The notes under the pieces are model-generated. The model was not told where the DNA came from. It did no database searches and was given only the letters and a program-made list of their open reading frames with translations. From Algoriphagus sp. AGSA1 (GTDB lineage: Bacteria > Bacteroidota > Bacteroidia > Cytophagales > Cyclobacteriaceae): DNA of 64,000 bases. Position numbers and translations under genes: made by a program. Of the stretch, positions 55,234 to 63,965 are shown one piece after another. Position 1 is the stretch's first letter; every line of letters begins with the position of its first letter. Where the stretch lies: the NCBI RefSeq assembly GCF_021390545.1, contig NZ_JAJUWR010000026.1, positions 29,995 through 93,994 of the forward strand, given 5' to 3'.

Positions 55234-58200
55234 ATGGAAAAAATTTTTGGAATTGATTTAGGTACAAATTCGATTGGTGCTGCCTTAAGAGAAGGTCGTG
55301 AACTTTCTTGGTATGGGGTATATACCTTTAAAAAAGGGGTTGGAGAAGGTAAGGCAGGTGAGTATTCATATGCTGCTGAGAGAACTTCAAATCGGTCTTC
55401 AAGAAGGTTATATAATGCAAGAAGGTATAGGAAATGGGCTACTTTGGAGTTCTTAATAAAAAATGATTATTGTCCCCTTAGCATAGATAAATTGAATCTA
55501 TGGAAACATTATTCAAAAGATGCTGGACGAAAATATCCTGTTGAAGATGAATCATTTCAGTCTTGGATTAAGCTGGATTTTGATAAGGATGGAAAGCCAG
55601 ATTATTCTAGTCCCTATCAATTGAGAAGGGAATTAATCAATTTAAAGCTGAATTTATCTTATAATGTTAATCGATATAAGGTTGGGAGAGCCTTGTTCCA
55701 TATAGCTCAAAGAAGAGGATTTAAGAGTAGCCGAAAAAGTGGTGCCAGCGAAAAAGTTGCGATTTTTAATGGAAGTACAGAAACTAAAACTATTGGGAGA
55801 AATGAATATGAACAACTCATAATAGATCATAATTCTTTGGGAGCAGCTTTTGCTTTTCTTGAAGATTCAGGAATTAGGATTAGAAACAGGTACACATTGC
55901 GTTCAGACTATGAAAAAGAAGTGGATTTGATATGTCAGGTTCAGGGTTTGGATGTTGAGGGGTTCAAAGAATCAATTAAAAAGGCTATATTTTTTCAAAG
56001 GCCTCTAAGGTCTCAAAAGGGACTGGTTGGCAAATGTACTTTGGAGCCACAAAAGCCGAGATGTGCAATCAGTCACCCTGCATTTGAAGAGTTTAGAGCA
56101 TGGAGTTTTTTAAATAATATTAAATACTATGATGATGAATCTGGAAAAATGGAAAGCTTGCCTTTGGAGCTAAAACTCACACTCTTTGAAGATAAGTTTT
56201 TTCCAAAAGGGAAAAATGATTTTAAATTTTCCCAAATCAACAAACATCTACAAAAAATTACAAATAAAAAGTGGAAGCTTAATTATAAGGATGAAGCTAC
56301 TGTGCCTGCATGTCCTGTTTCAGCTAGACTGAGGTCTATATTTGGAGAAAATTGGATGAACATTTCAGTTTCAAAAAATATAATAAAATATGGTAAACCA
56401 AAGGTTATAACTTATTCAATCGAAGATGTTTGGCATATTCTATTTACCTATGAAGATGAAGAGATTCTTGAAGAGTTTTTTGTTGCTAATTTCGATCTAA
56501 ATGAAAGTCAAGTCGATGAACTCAAAAAGCTTTGGAACTCCTTTCCAGTCGGTTATGCTTCATTAAGTTTGAAGGCCATCAACAGCATTCTTCCTTTTTT
56601 GAGAGATGGACTGATTTATACAGAGGCTGTCTTACTTGCTAAAATCCCCGATGTTATAGGTAAAAAGATGTTTGATCAGCACCAAGTTTTTATTAAGGAA
56701 AGAATCAAATCGGCAATAGAAGAAAATAGGAAAGAAAAGAAAGTTATAGCTATTACCAATAAACTTATTTCTGATTATCATTTATCTGATTATAAGCAGG
56801 GATACCGAAACCCTGCATATTCCATTGACCAAGATGATATTAAAGATATTGAAAAAGCCATTTCGGGACATTTTGGAACAGAAGCTTGGAAAAAAGAACT
56901 AGAAAAAGACTATTACCTTGACAAGGTTAAAGAATATTATCAGAGCTTTTTCAATTCCAAAGACAGGAAACATTTTGGATTACCGCATTTGCTTGACCAA
57001 ATAAAAGATGTGCTTGTGGATGAATTTCATGTTGAAAGTAAGCAAGTTACCAAACTTTATCATCCTTCTCAAATAGATATTTATCCACCAGCAAAACGCT
57101 CTAAGGATGAAAATATCTATTTACCCAATCCAAAAACAGGAGCCTTTAAGAATCCGATGGCCTATAAGACCCTTTTTGAATTAAGGCGTGTAATGAACCA
57201 TTTGATAGAAAAGGGTGAAATAGATGAAGACACAAGAATTGTAGTAGAGATTGCAAGAGAGCTTAATGATGCCAATAAACGATGGGCTATTGAAACATAC
57301 CAAAGAAACAGAGAAAATGAAAACCGAGAAATCGCCTTTGCTATTTCACAATTATTGAAAGATCCTGATTTCAAAGGAAATGTAGATCCAAATAACCATA
57401 CAGACAAGGATAAATTGAGGTTGTGGACAGAGCAGTCAGCTGACTCTAATGAATTTTGGAAGGAAGTATTTACCACCAAGGATGATGTGAAAAAATATCG
57501 GTTATGGAAGGAACAAGACTGTAAATGCATATATACTGGAAAATTGATTCCATTCACAACGCTTTTTGATGAAAATGTAATTGATTTTGAGCATACCATA
57601 CCAAGAAGCAAGTCCTTTGATAATTCTCTTGCCAATTTGACCGTGTGTTATGCCCATTATAACAGAAATGTGAAGAAGAACTTTCTACCTGTGGAATTAC
57701 CTAATTATGAAAGTGACACAACTGAAGGGTATGCTATCAGACCACAGTTGATAATTTGGGAGAAAAGAGTTGATTCTATATACAAGTTGATTGAGGCTGC
57801 AAAATCAAGGTCTAAAGGTGCTATGGATAAGACTCAAAAGGATGATGCCATTCGCAAAAGACACATGCTTCAAATGGAGTATGATTATTGGAAAAATAAG
57901 TTGGACCGATTCACAAGGACGGATATATCTACTGGGTTTAAAAATAGTCAGTTAATAGATAGCCAGATCATTTCAAAATATGCATTTCATTACCTAAAGA
58001 CTGTATTTAATAGGGTAGATGTGCAAAAGGGTACTGTTACTTCCCTATTCAGAAAGATCTATGGAATACAACCAAAGGATGAAATCAAAGATAGAAGGAA
58101 GCACCACCATCATGCAATTGATGCTGCTGTATTGACACTGATTCCAAAAGCAGCAGAGCGGGAAGCAATATTGAAAAAATACTTTGAGGATTTAGAAAGT

Positions 58201-59361
58201 AATCAAAAGAAGGATTATCCAATTGTTCCATTTGATGGATTTAATCATAAAATGTTGGAAGAAATAAAGGACATGATTCTTATTAATAACATTCCTAATA
58301 AAGATCAGGCTTTTGCCTCGGGAAAGAAATTAGTAAGGAAAAGAGGTAGGGTAGTATGGTTAAGGGATAAAGAAGGAAATTTAATTCTTGATAAAAATAA
58401 TGATAAGATTCCTAAGGTTATGCAAGGAGATTCGGTTAGGGGACAATTGCACCTAGATACTTTCTATGGCAAAATCAAGGCTGTAAAAAGAGATAAAAAC
58501 GGAGCACCACAAAGAGATGATCAAGGTAAATTTTTATACAATAAAATAAATGGGAAAGATGAAATGTGGATTGTGGGAAGAAAGCCTATTACTGATTTGA
58601 AAATAGGAAATGATTTAATCATCGATCCCTATTTGGAGAAACACCTTCAAAACCAATTGTCAAATGGAGTTTCTCTAAACGAATTGAAGGATTTCAACGG
58701 GAAGATAATTCGAAGAATCAGAGTTAGGGTCAAAGCTGGAAGAGGTTTCTTAGATGCAGATAAAGTAACAGAACTCAAAGAACAGACATATAAATCTAAG
58801 TATGAATACAAAAACAATTACTATACAAATTCAGGCGATAATTATGCTTTTGGGTATTACAAAGGGAGAGAACTCAGAAAAATAATCCCAATTAACTTAT
58901 TGGAAGCATCAAAAGTAGGGAAACTGAATGGCAGCTGTAAACTAGAAGATTTATTTGAAAGAACTTTAGTCTTAGGGTCGGGTAAAAAGCAAGAGGAGGT
59001 AAATCTTTATCATGTTTTTCAAGTGGGGCAGAGGGTCTTAATCTACTTTACAGATAAACTAGAATTGAAAAATTTAGGTAAACCTGAGATTTCCCAAAGA
59101 CTTTATTTTCTAAAAAAACTTGCAGATGCCAATCAAAGTAAGATTCAATTTCAACATCATTTGGAAGCTAGGGATGACCAGCAGTTATTAATTGATTTTC
59201 CAAAAGATTCATTTGGTACAAAAGGAAAAGATGGTTTTTCGTCTATTAGTCCAGATTTTATTGCACCAAAATTATTATTGACACCATCCAATTATAATTT
59301 CATAATTGAAGATAAAGATTTTGATTTAAGCCTTGACGGAGAAGTGAAATACAAGTTTTGA
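55234..59361 (+). CDS. cas9: CRISPR-associated endonuclease Cas9, type II-C
   Basis: A 1375-residue protein; the ATG at 55234 directly precedes the RuvC-I strand KIFGIDLGTNSIG (Asp8). The Arg-rich bridge helix follows (about 50-74, SNRSSRRLYNARRYRKW). Then come RuvC-II (VVEIARELN, Glu672), the HNH domain (DFEHTIPRSKSFDNS, His787; HYNRN, Asn810), RuvC-III (HHHHAIDAA, Asp963) and a ~400-residue C-terminal WED/PI part. All nuclease residues are present. The size is typical for Bacteroidota II-C Cas9, and no csn2 or cas4 accompanies it. The gene is clearly more AT-rich than cas1, cas2 and the flanking genes. Confidence 0.97.
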   Translation: MEKIFGIDLGTNSIGAALREGRELSWYGVYTFKKGVGEGKAGEYSYAAERTSNRSSRRLYNARRYRKWATLEFLIKNDYCPLSIDKLNLWKHYSKDAGRKYPVEDESFQSWIKLDFDKDGKPDYSSPYQLRRELINLKLNLSYNVNRYKVGRALFHIAQRRGFKSSRKSGASEKVAIFNGSTETKTIGRNEYEQLIIDHNSLGAAFAFLEDSGIRIRNRYTLRSDYEKEVDLICQVQGLDVEGFKESIKKAIFFQRPLRSQKGLVGKCTLEPQKPRCAISHPAFEEFRAWSFLNNIKYYDDESGKMESLPLELKLTLFEDKFFPKGKNDFKFSQINKHLQKITNKKWKLNYKDEATVPACPVSARLRSIFGENWMNISVSKNIIKYGKPKVITYSIEDVWHILFTYEDEEILEEFFVANFDLNESQVDELKKLWNSFPVGYASLSLKAINSILPFLRDGLIYTEAVLLAKIPDVIGKKMFDQHQVFIKERIKSAIEENRKEKKVIAITNKLISDYHLSDYKQGYRNPAYSIDQDDIKDIEKAISGHFGTEAWKKELEKDYYLDKVKEYYQSFFNSKDRKHFGLPHLLDQIKDVLVDEFHVESKQVTKLYHPSQIDIYPPAKRSKDENIYLPNPKTGAFKNPMAYKTLFELRRVMNHLIEKGEIDEDTRIVVEIARELNDANKRWAIETYQRNRENENREIAFAISQLLKDPDFKGNVDPNNHTDKDKLRLWTEQSADSNEFWKEVFTTKDDVKKYRLWKEQDCKCIYTGKLIPFTTLFDENVIDFEHTIPRSKSFDNSLANLTVCYAHYNRNVKKNFLPVELPNYESDTTEGYAIRPQLIIWEKRVDSIYKLIEAAKSRSKGAMDKTQKDDAIRKRHMLQMEYDYWKNKLDRFTRTDISTGFKNSQLIDSQIISKYAFHYLKTVFNRVDVQKGTVTSLFRKIYGIQPKDEIKDRRKHHHHAIDAAVLTLIPKAAEREAILKKYFEDLESNQKKDYPIVPFDGFNHKMLEEIKDMILINNIPNKDQAFASGKKLVRKRGRVVWLRDKEGNLILDKNNDKIPKVMQGDSVRGQLHLDTFYGKIKAVKRDKNGAPQRDDQGKFLYNKINGKDEMWIVGRKPITDLKIGNDLIIDPYLEKHLQNQLSNGVSLNELKDFNGKIIRRIRVRVKAGRGFLDADKVTELKEQTYKSKYEYKNNYYTNSGDNYAFGYYKGRELRKIIPINLLEASKVGKLNGSCKLEDLFERTLVLGSGKKQEEVNLYHVFQVGQRVLIYFTDKLELKNLGKPEISQRLYFLKKLADANQSKIQFQHHLEARDDQQLLIDFPKDSFGTKGKDGFSSISPDFIAPKLLLTPSNYNFIIEDKDFDLSLDGEVKYKF

Positions 59362-59434
59362 AATGAAACAAATAAAGATGCATAATATGGATCAATTCCA
59401 ATCCCATCATGGGGCAGTTGTGGGCACCTTTTTT

Positions 59435-59468
59435 ACCTTTTCCAAAGTTCAGAAACTTTGGAAAAGGT
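59435..59468. repeat. Inverted repeat between cas9 and the RAYT gene
   Basis: ACCTTTTCCAAAGTT pairs with AACTTTGGAAAAGGT around a four-base centre. It may end cas9 transcription (T-rich on the left, poor T run on the right) or be a substrate of the adjacent RAYT. It differs in sequence from the three other palindromes of this region. Confidence 0.7.
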
Positions 59469-59491
59469 CTCTACTAAAATAACATAGAAGA

Positions 59492-60082
59492 ATGGAACTA
59501 GGTCAATCGTACCATATCTACAACCATGCCAACGGAACTGAGAATATATTCCGAGAAGAAGAGAACTATAGGTTCTTCCTTCGGCAATATGTCAAGTATT
59601 TAGGAGAAGTTGTAGATACCCATGCCTATTGTCTAATGCCTAATCATTTCCATTTGTTGGTAGGGGTGAAGCAGGGATCAGACCTGTCAGGTTTTCAAAA
59701 CCTGACAGGTCTGATCAAGCATCCATCCAGAAATCCGGCTATAAAAGGGTTTACAGATTTCTTCAATTCCTACACTAAGGCAATCAATAAGAGATTTGAA
59801 AGGAAAGGAAATTTATTTATTCGCGCGTTCAAAAGAACCCCTATCCTCAGCGAAAATCAATGGCAGGAAGCATTCTTGTATATACACCTCAATCCGGTCA
59901 AACATGGCTTTGTCAAAAATCATATTGATTGGAAATGGTCAAGTTGGCATGCTTACCAGAATCCTGAAAAACCTTCAAATCTAGATAGAACTTATTTCAA
60001 TAATTTCTTTGATGGTTGGGAGCATGTGGAGGATATGATGGAAGTAAAAAAAGAATGGTTGATGAATAAAAATTTGGAATAG
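59492..60082 (+). mobile_element. REP-associated tyrosine transposase (RAYT, Y1/IS200-like) inserted in the cas operon
   Basis: A 196-residue Y1-transposase-like protein. The HUH motif is MPNHFHLLV (His52, His54). The catalytic Tyr is in FFNSYTKAINKRFERKGNLF (Tyr94), and QEAFLYIHLNPVKHG and WKWSSWHAY complete the RAYT pattern. These enzymes act on palindromic REP elements. A 41 bp perfect palindrome (59676-59716) is part of the coding frame and encodes about residues 62-75 (SDLSGFQNLTGL), in the variable stretch between HUH and Tyr. The gene separates cas9 from cas1. Whether it is active is unknown; the frame is intact. Confidence 0.88.
59676..59716. repeat. REP-like palindrome, copy 1 (inside the RAYT gene)
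   Basis: Arms of 20 bp (GATCAGACCTGTCAGGTTTT and its exact complement) around a single central C. It is in frame and without stop codons in the RAYT gene. Confidence 0.92.
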
Positions 60083-60096
60083 AGAATATGGCAATT

Positions 60097-60129
60097 AAAC
60101 GTAACAGGTTTTCAAAACCTGTCACGTTT
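60097..60129. repeat. REP-like palindrome, copy 2 (before cas1)
   Basis: Arms AAACGTAACAGGTTTT and AAAACCTGTCACGTTT pair at 15 of 16 positions around a central C. It ends 19 bp before the cas1 start codon. The core ACAGGTTTTCAAAACCTGT is shared with copy 3; copy 1 has TCAGGTTTTCAAAACCTGA in its place. Confidence 0.88.
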
Positions 60130-60148
60130 AAAAACAACTTAAAAACCT

Positions 60149-61045
60149 ATGATCAAACGCACCCTCTTCTTCGGCAACCCAGCTTACCTCAGTACCAAGA
60201 ATGAGCAGCTGCATATCTCTTTTCCTGAGATGGACAAGCCTGACCGGACAGTTCCCATAGAAGATCTGGGGATGATCGTATTGGAAAACCAACAGATCAC
60301 CATTACAAATGGGCTGCTTGCCAAACTGACAGTTCGAAAAGTGGCGGTTGTCAGTTGCAATGCCCAACATCTTCCCGAAGGCTTATTGCTTCCCATGCAA
60401 GGGCATACGGAGCAGACGGAGCGGGTGAGGTATCAGCTGGAGGCTTCCCAACCGCTAAAGAAAAACCTCTGGCAACAGACTGTCGCTGCCAAAATCAAAA
60501 ACCAACATGCCTTGCTGTTGGAAAAAGGGAAGGAATCCAAAAGAATGGAATACCTCTACAAGAATGTAAGTTCAGGAGATACGGGAAACCATGAGGCACA
60601 GGCTGCTGCTATTTATTGGCAGAGTTTGTTTGATATACCTGATTTCAATAGGGGGCAGGCAGGCATCCCTCCCAATAACTTGCTCAATTACGGTTACGCC
60701 ATTTTAAGAGCGGTTATTGCAAGGTGCTTGGTTTCTTCGGGGATGTTGCCGGGAGTGGGGATTTGGCATAGGAATAAATACAATGCCTATTGCCTGGCAG
60801 ATGACATCATGGAGCCTTATCGTCCTTATGTGGATTTGGTGGTGTCTTACATAGTGGAAAACCAAGATGAATATGCGGAGCTCAATACGGATCTGAAAAA
60901 AGAATTGCTCAATATCCCCGCATTGGATGTGAGGATTGATGGTCAAAAGAGCCCCCTGATGGTAGCGGCATCCAGAACGACCTCCTCACTGTTCGAGTGC
61001 TTTGCTGGGATCAGTAGGAAAATCATATACCCCGAGTATGGATGA
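60149..61045 (+). CDS. cas1: CRISPR integrase Cas1, type II-C
   Basis: A 298-residue Cas1. The N-terminal beta domain is about 1-75 (RTLFFGNPAYLSTKNEQL). The helical catalytic domain has the metal residues Glu149 (GNHEAQAA), His207 (GIWHRNKYN) and Glu222 (ADDIMEPYRP). With Cas2 it inserts new spacers into the array. Cas2 starts 8 bp before its stop codon. Its GC content is visibly higher than that of cas9. A palindrome lies just upstream, so it may be transcribed separately from cas9. Confidence 0.96.
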   Translation: MIKRTLFFGNPAYLSTKNEQLHISFPEMDKPDRTVPIEDLGMIVLENQQITITNGLLAKLTVRKVAVVSCNAQHLPEGLLLPMQGHTEQTERVRYQLEASQPLKKNLWQQTVAAKIKNQHALLLEKGKESKRMEYLYKNVSSGDTGNHEAQAAAIYWQSLFDIPDFNRGQAGIPPNNLLNYGYAILRAVIARCLVSSGMLPGVGIWHRNKYNAYCLADDIMEPYRPYVDLVVSYIVENQDEYAELNTDLKKELLNIPALDVRIDGQKSPLMVAASRTTSSLFECFAGISRKIIYPEYG

Positions 61046-61385
61046 AAAATATTTCTCACGTCTTAACCAATACAGGAGTTTGTGGGTCTTAGTTTTCTTT
61101 GACCTACCCACTGAAACCCGCAAGGATAGAAAAATCGCGACTTCTTTCCGGAAAAAACTGCTGGATGATGGATTTGGAATGTTTCAGTTTTCGATCTACA
61201 TGCGCTTTTGCGCCAGCCGGGAAAATGCCGAGGTACATATCAAGCGAACGAAGAAGAACCTGCCTCCAAAAGGAAAAGTAGGGATTATGTCTATCACCGA
61301 CAAGCAGTTTGGGATGATGGAGCTTTTTTATGGTACCAAGCCCCAAGAAACCGAGCCCCCATCCCAGCAGTTGGAATTGTTTTAA
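61038..61385 (+). CDS. cas2: CRISPR-associated Cas2
   Basis: A 115-residue protein when started at the ATG at 61038 (MDEKYFSRLNQYRSL); the frame also allows a TTG at 61002. The ferredoxin-like start WVLVFFDLPTETRKDRK contains the conserved Asp, and FRKKLLDDGFGMFQFSIYMR is the usual second block. It forms the structural centre of the Cas1-Cas2 integrase. The start overlaps cas1, so both are translated together. The array begins 133 bp after its stop. Confidence 0.95.
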   Translation: MDEKYFSRLNQYRSLWVLVFFDLPTETRKDRKIATSFRKKLLDDGFGMFQFSIYMRFCASRENAEVHIKRTKKNLPPKGKVGIMSITDKQFGMMELFYGTKPQETEPPSQQLELF

Positions 61386-61397
61386 GTTCATGGTCGC

Positions 61398-61430
61398 AGA
61401 CCTGACAGGTTTTCAAAACCTGTCAGGTCT
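61398..61430. repeat. REP-like palindrome, copy 3 (after cas2)
   Basis: Arms AGACCTGACAGGTTTT and its exact complement pair perfectly around a central C. It begins 13 bp after the cas2 stop and is followed by a T-rich run, so it could also act as a terminator for cas1-cas2. Confidence 0.9.
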
Positions 61431-61517
61431 TTCCCTTTTTACCACAAAACCCTTTATTTTTTTATTTTCTAATTTTGCTCATAAAAAACAGCATACCAGC
61501 CACTTAACGTGGGGTAT
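61431..61517. promoter_or_regulatory. AT-rich leader-like region beside the first repeat
   Basis: An 87 bp AT-rich stretch lies between palindrome copy 3 and the first intact repeat, with T-rich runs near 61450-61475. Intact repeats at this end and a degraded repeat at the other suggest this is the side where spacers are added. No integration signal is known from sequence. Confidence 0.4.
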
Positions 61518-63895
61518 GCTGTGATTTCACTAGTAAAGTACTGATTTGAAAGCAATTCACAACAATGGATTTAAGCTATTAGGAGCGGCAATGCTGTGAT
61601 TTCACTAGTAAAGTACTGATTTGAAAGCAATTCACAACAATTCAGTTACATAAACAGTGTCACGTAAAGCTGTGATTTCACTAGTAAAGTACTGATTTGA
61701 AAGCAATTCACAACTACATTTCATTTCCTGCATTCTCAAAATCAGCTGTGATTTCACTAGTAAAGTACTGATTTGAAAGCAATTCACAACAGGATAAAGA
61801 TCGTGAAGAAAGAAAGGCTAGCTGTGATTTCACTAGTAAAGTACTGATTTGAAAGCAATTCACAACTAAGGGGATATGGTATGGATCATTTTTTAAGCTG
61901 TGATTTCACTAGTAAAGTACTGATTTGAAAGCAATTCACAACCACCGTTCGTCAGTAACCCAGCTAAACCTTGCTGTGATTTCACTAGTAAAGTACTGAT
62001 TTGAAAGCAATTCACAACCTAACAAGCTTGATTTGTTCGAAATGCTTCGCTGTGATTTCACTAGTAAAGTACTGATTTGAAAGCAATTCACAACTATATA
62101 GATAATACCACAATCATCTATATCGCTGTGATTTCACTAGTAAAGTACTGATTTGAAAGCAATTCACAACCAACCAAGAGCATTGAAATCAATTACGGGG
62201 CTGTGATTTCACTAGTAAAGTACTGATTTGAAAGCAATTCACAACTGTTTGTCCGGATAGAATCAGCCTCCCCGGGCTGTGATTTCACTAGTAAAGTACT
62301 GATTTGAAAGCAATTCACAACCTAGCCCTGATTTACTGGGGTGGATTCTTTGCTGTGATTTCACTAGTAAAGTACTGATTTGAAAGCAATTCACAACTGA
62401 TCTGACCGTTATTGCCAAGACAGAGGAGCTGTGATTTCACTAGTAAAGTACTGATTTGAAAGCAATTCACAACTATTAAAATGTTTGTTGTCGATTACCT
62501 GCAGCTGTGATTTCACTAGTAAAGTACTGATTTGAAAGCAATTCACAACCTTGTCGTCTTTTAGCCTCACAAGGCTTTTGCTGTGATTTCACTAGTAAAG
62601 TACTGATTTGAAAGCAATTCACAACCCCGGCAGTGTTTGCATGTGCCTTGTACCCGCTGTGATTTCACTAGTAAAGTACTGATTTGAAAGCAATTCACAA
62701 CCATGCCTCAGGTGAAGAACAAATACCGGGTGCTGTGATTTCACTAGTAAAGTACTGATTTGAAAGCAATTCACAACAAGTGATCAGCTTGGCCAGAAGC
62801 CTCATTCGCTGTGATTTCACTAGTAAAGTACTGATTTGAAAGCAATTCACAACGGGAGGCCACGTTTACCTGGGCCACGTTGGCTGTGATTTCACTAGTA
62901 AAGTACTGATTTGAAAGCAATTCACAACAACCGGGGACAAATACCCTGATTTCAACAAGCTGTGATTTCACTAGTAAAGTACTGATTTGAAAGCAATTCA
63001 CAACCCCTAAGTATGACAAGCAAGCCTATAAGCTGCTGTGATTTCACTAGTAAAGTACTGATTTGAAAGCAATTCACAACGGGTTGGCGAATAGAAAATA
63101 TACAAGAAAAGCTGTGATTTCACTAGTAAAGTACTGATTTGAAAGCAATTCACAACGATGCGCCAAACGAAATAGTGTTCAGCAAGCTGTGATTTCACTA
63201 GTAAAGTACTGATTTGAAAGCAATTCACAACTACATGAAGAATGTCAACTGATTTGCAGCTGCTGTGATTTCACTAGTAAAGTACAGATTTGAAAGCAAT
63301 TCACAACTTCGGATCACAATGACCGTGCTTTCTTTGAGCTGTGATTTCACTAGTAAAGTACTGATTTGAAAGCAATTCACAACTACCTGTCTCCTGGACT
63401 TAACTAAACATAGCTGTGATTTCACTAGTAAAGTACTGATTTGAAAGCAATTCACAACATATAGGCACTTTTCTTAAAAATGAAGCTGGCTGTGATTTCA
63501 CTAGTAAAGTACTGATTTGAAAGCAATTCACAACGTTTCGCCAAGCCATGTCTCCAGCTGGGTGGCTGTGATTTCACTAGTAAAGTACTGATTTGAAAGC
63601 AATTCACAACTGAGAGCTTCGACAGGGCGCCAAACTTAGGCTGTGATTTCACTAGTAAAGTACTGATTTGAAAGCAATTCACAACAATGAGGAGGAGAAA
63701 GAGTTGAGGATAAGGCTGTGATTTCACTAGTAAAGTACTGATTTGAAAGCAATTCACAACGAGGCAAGCTAAAGGCCGGGATTGACATCAGCTGTGATTT
63801 CACTAGTAAAGTACTGATTTGAAAGCAATTCACAACAACCGGTTTGAATGGTAATTTCCAGATGCGCTGTGATTTCACTAGTAAAGTACTGATTT
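61518..63895 (-). CRISPR. Type II-C CRISPR array, 32 repeats and 31 spacers
   Basis: The repeats are 46 bp. On the - strand each begins GTTGTGAATTGCTTTCAAAT and ends GAAATCACAGC. Thirty-one repeats are full length; the 32nd (from 63866) is cut after 30 bases. Spacers are 29 bp (8 of them) or 30 bp (23), and all differ. All repeats are identical except one at 63262-63307, with T to A at 63286 on the + strand. Base pairing of the repeat start with the tracrRNA anti-repeat shows that crRNAs come from the - strand, running toward cas2. Open frames seen across the array are repeat artefacts. Confidence 0.98.
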
Positions 63896-63944
63896 ATTCA
63901 CTTGTTTATGATTTTCAAAGGTGTTCATGAATCTCCCGTTGGTC

Positions 63945-63965
63945 GATTTGAAAGCAGTTCGCCAA
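63945..63965. repeat. Displaced remnant of the terminal CRISPR repeat
   Basis: GATTTGAAAGCAGTTCGCCAA matches the last 21 bases of the + strand repeat at 17 positions, with the first 12 identical. It lies 49 bp beyond the point where repeat 32 stops, which suggests that repeat was split. Confidence 0.7.

Noticed and set aside
62771..63878. Several - strand open frames in the CRISPR array with a repeated peptide pattern
   Set aside because: They are translations of the 46 bp repeats with spacers and have no start signals; they are artefacts of the array.
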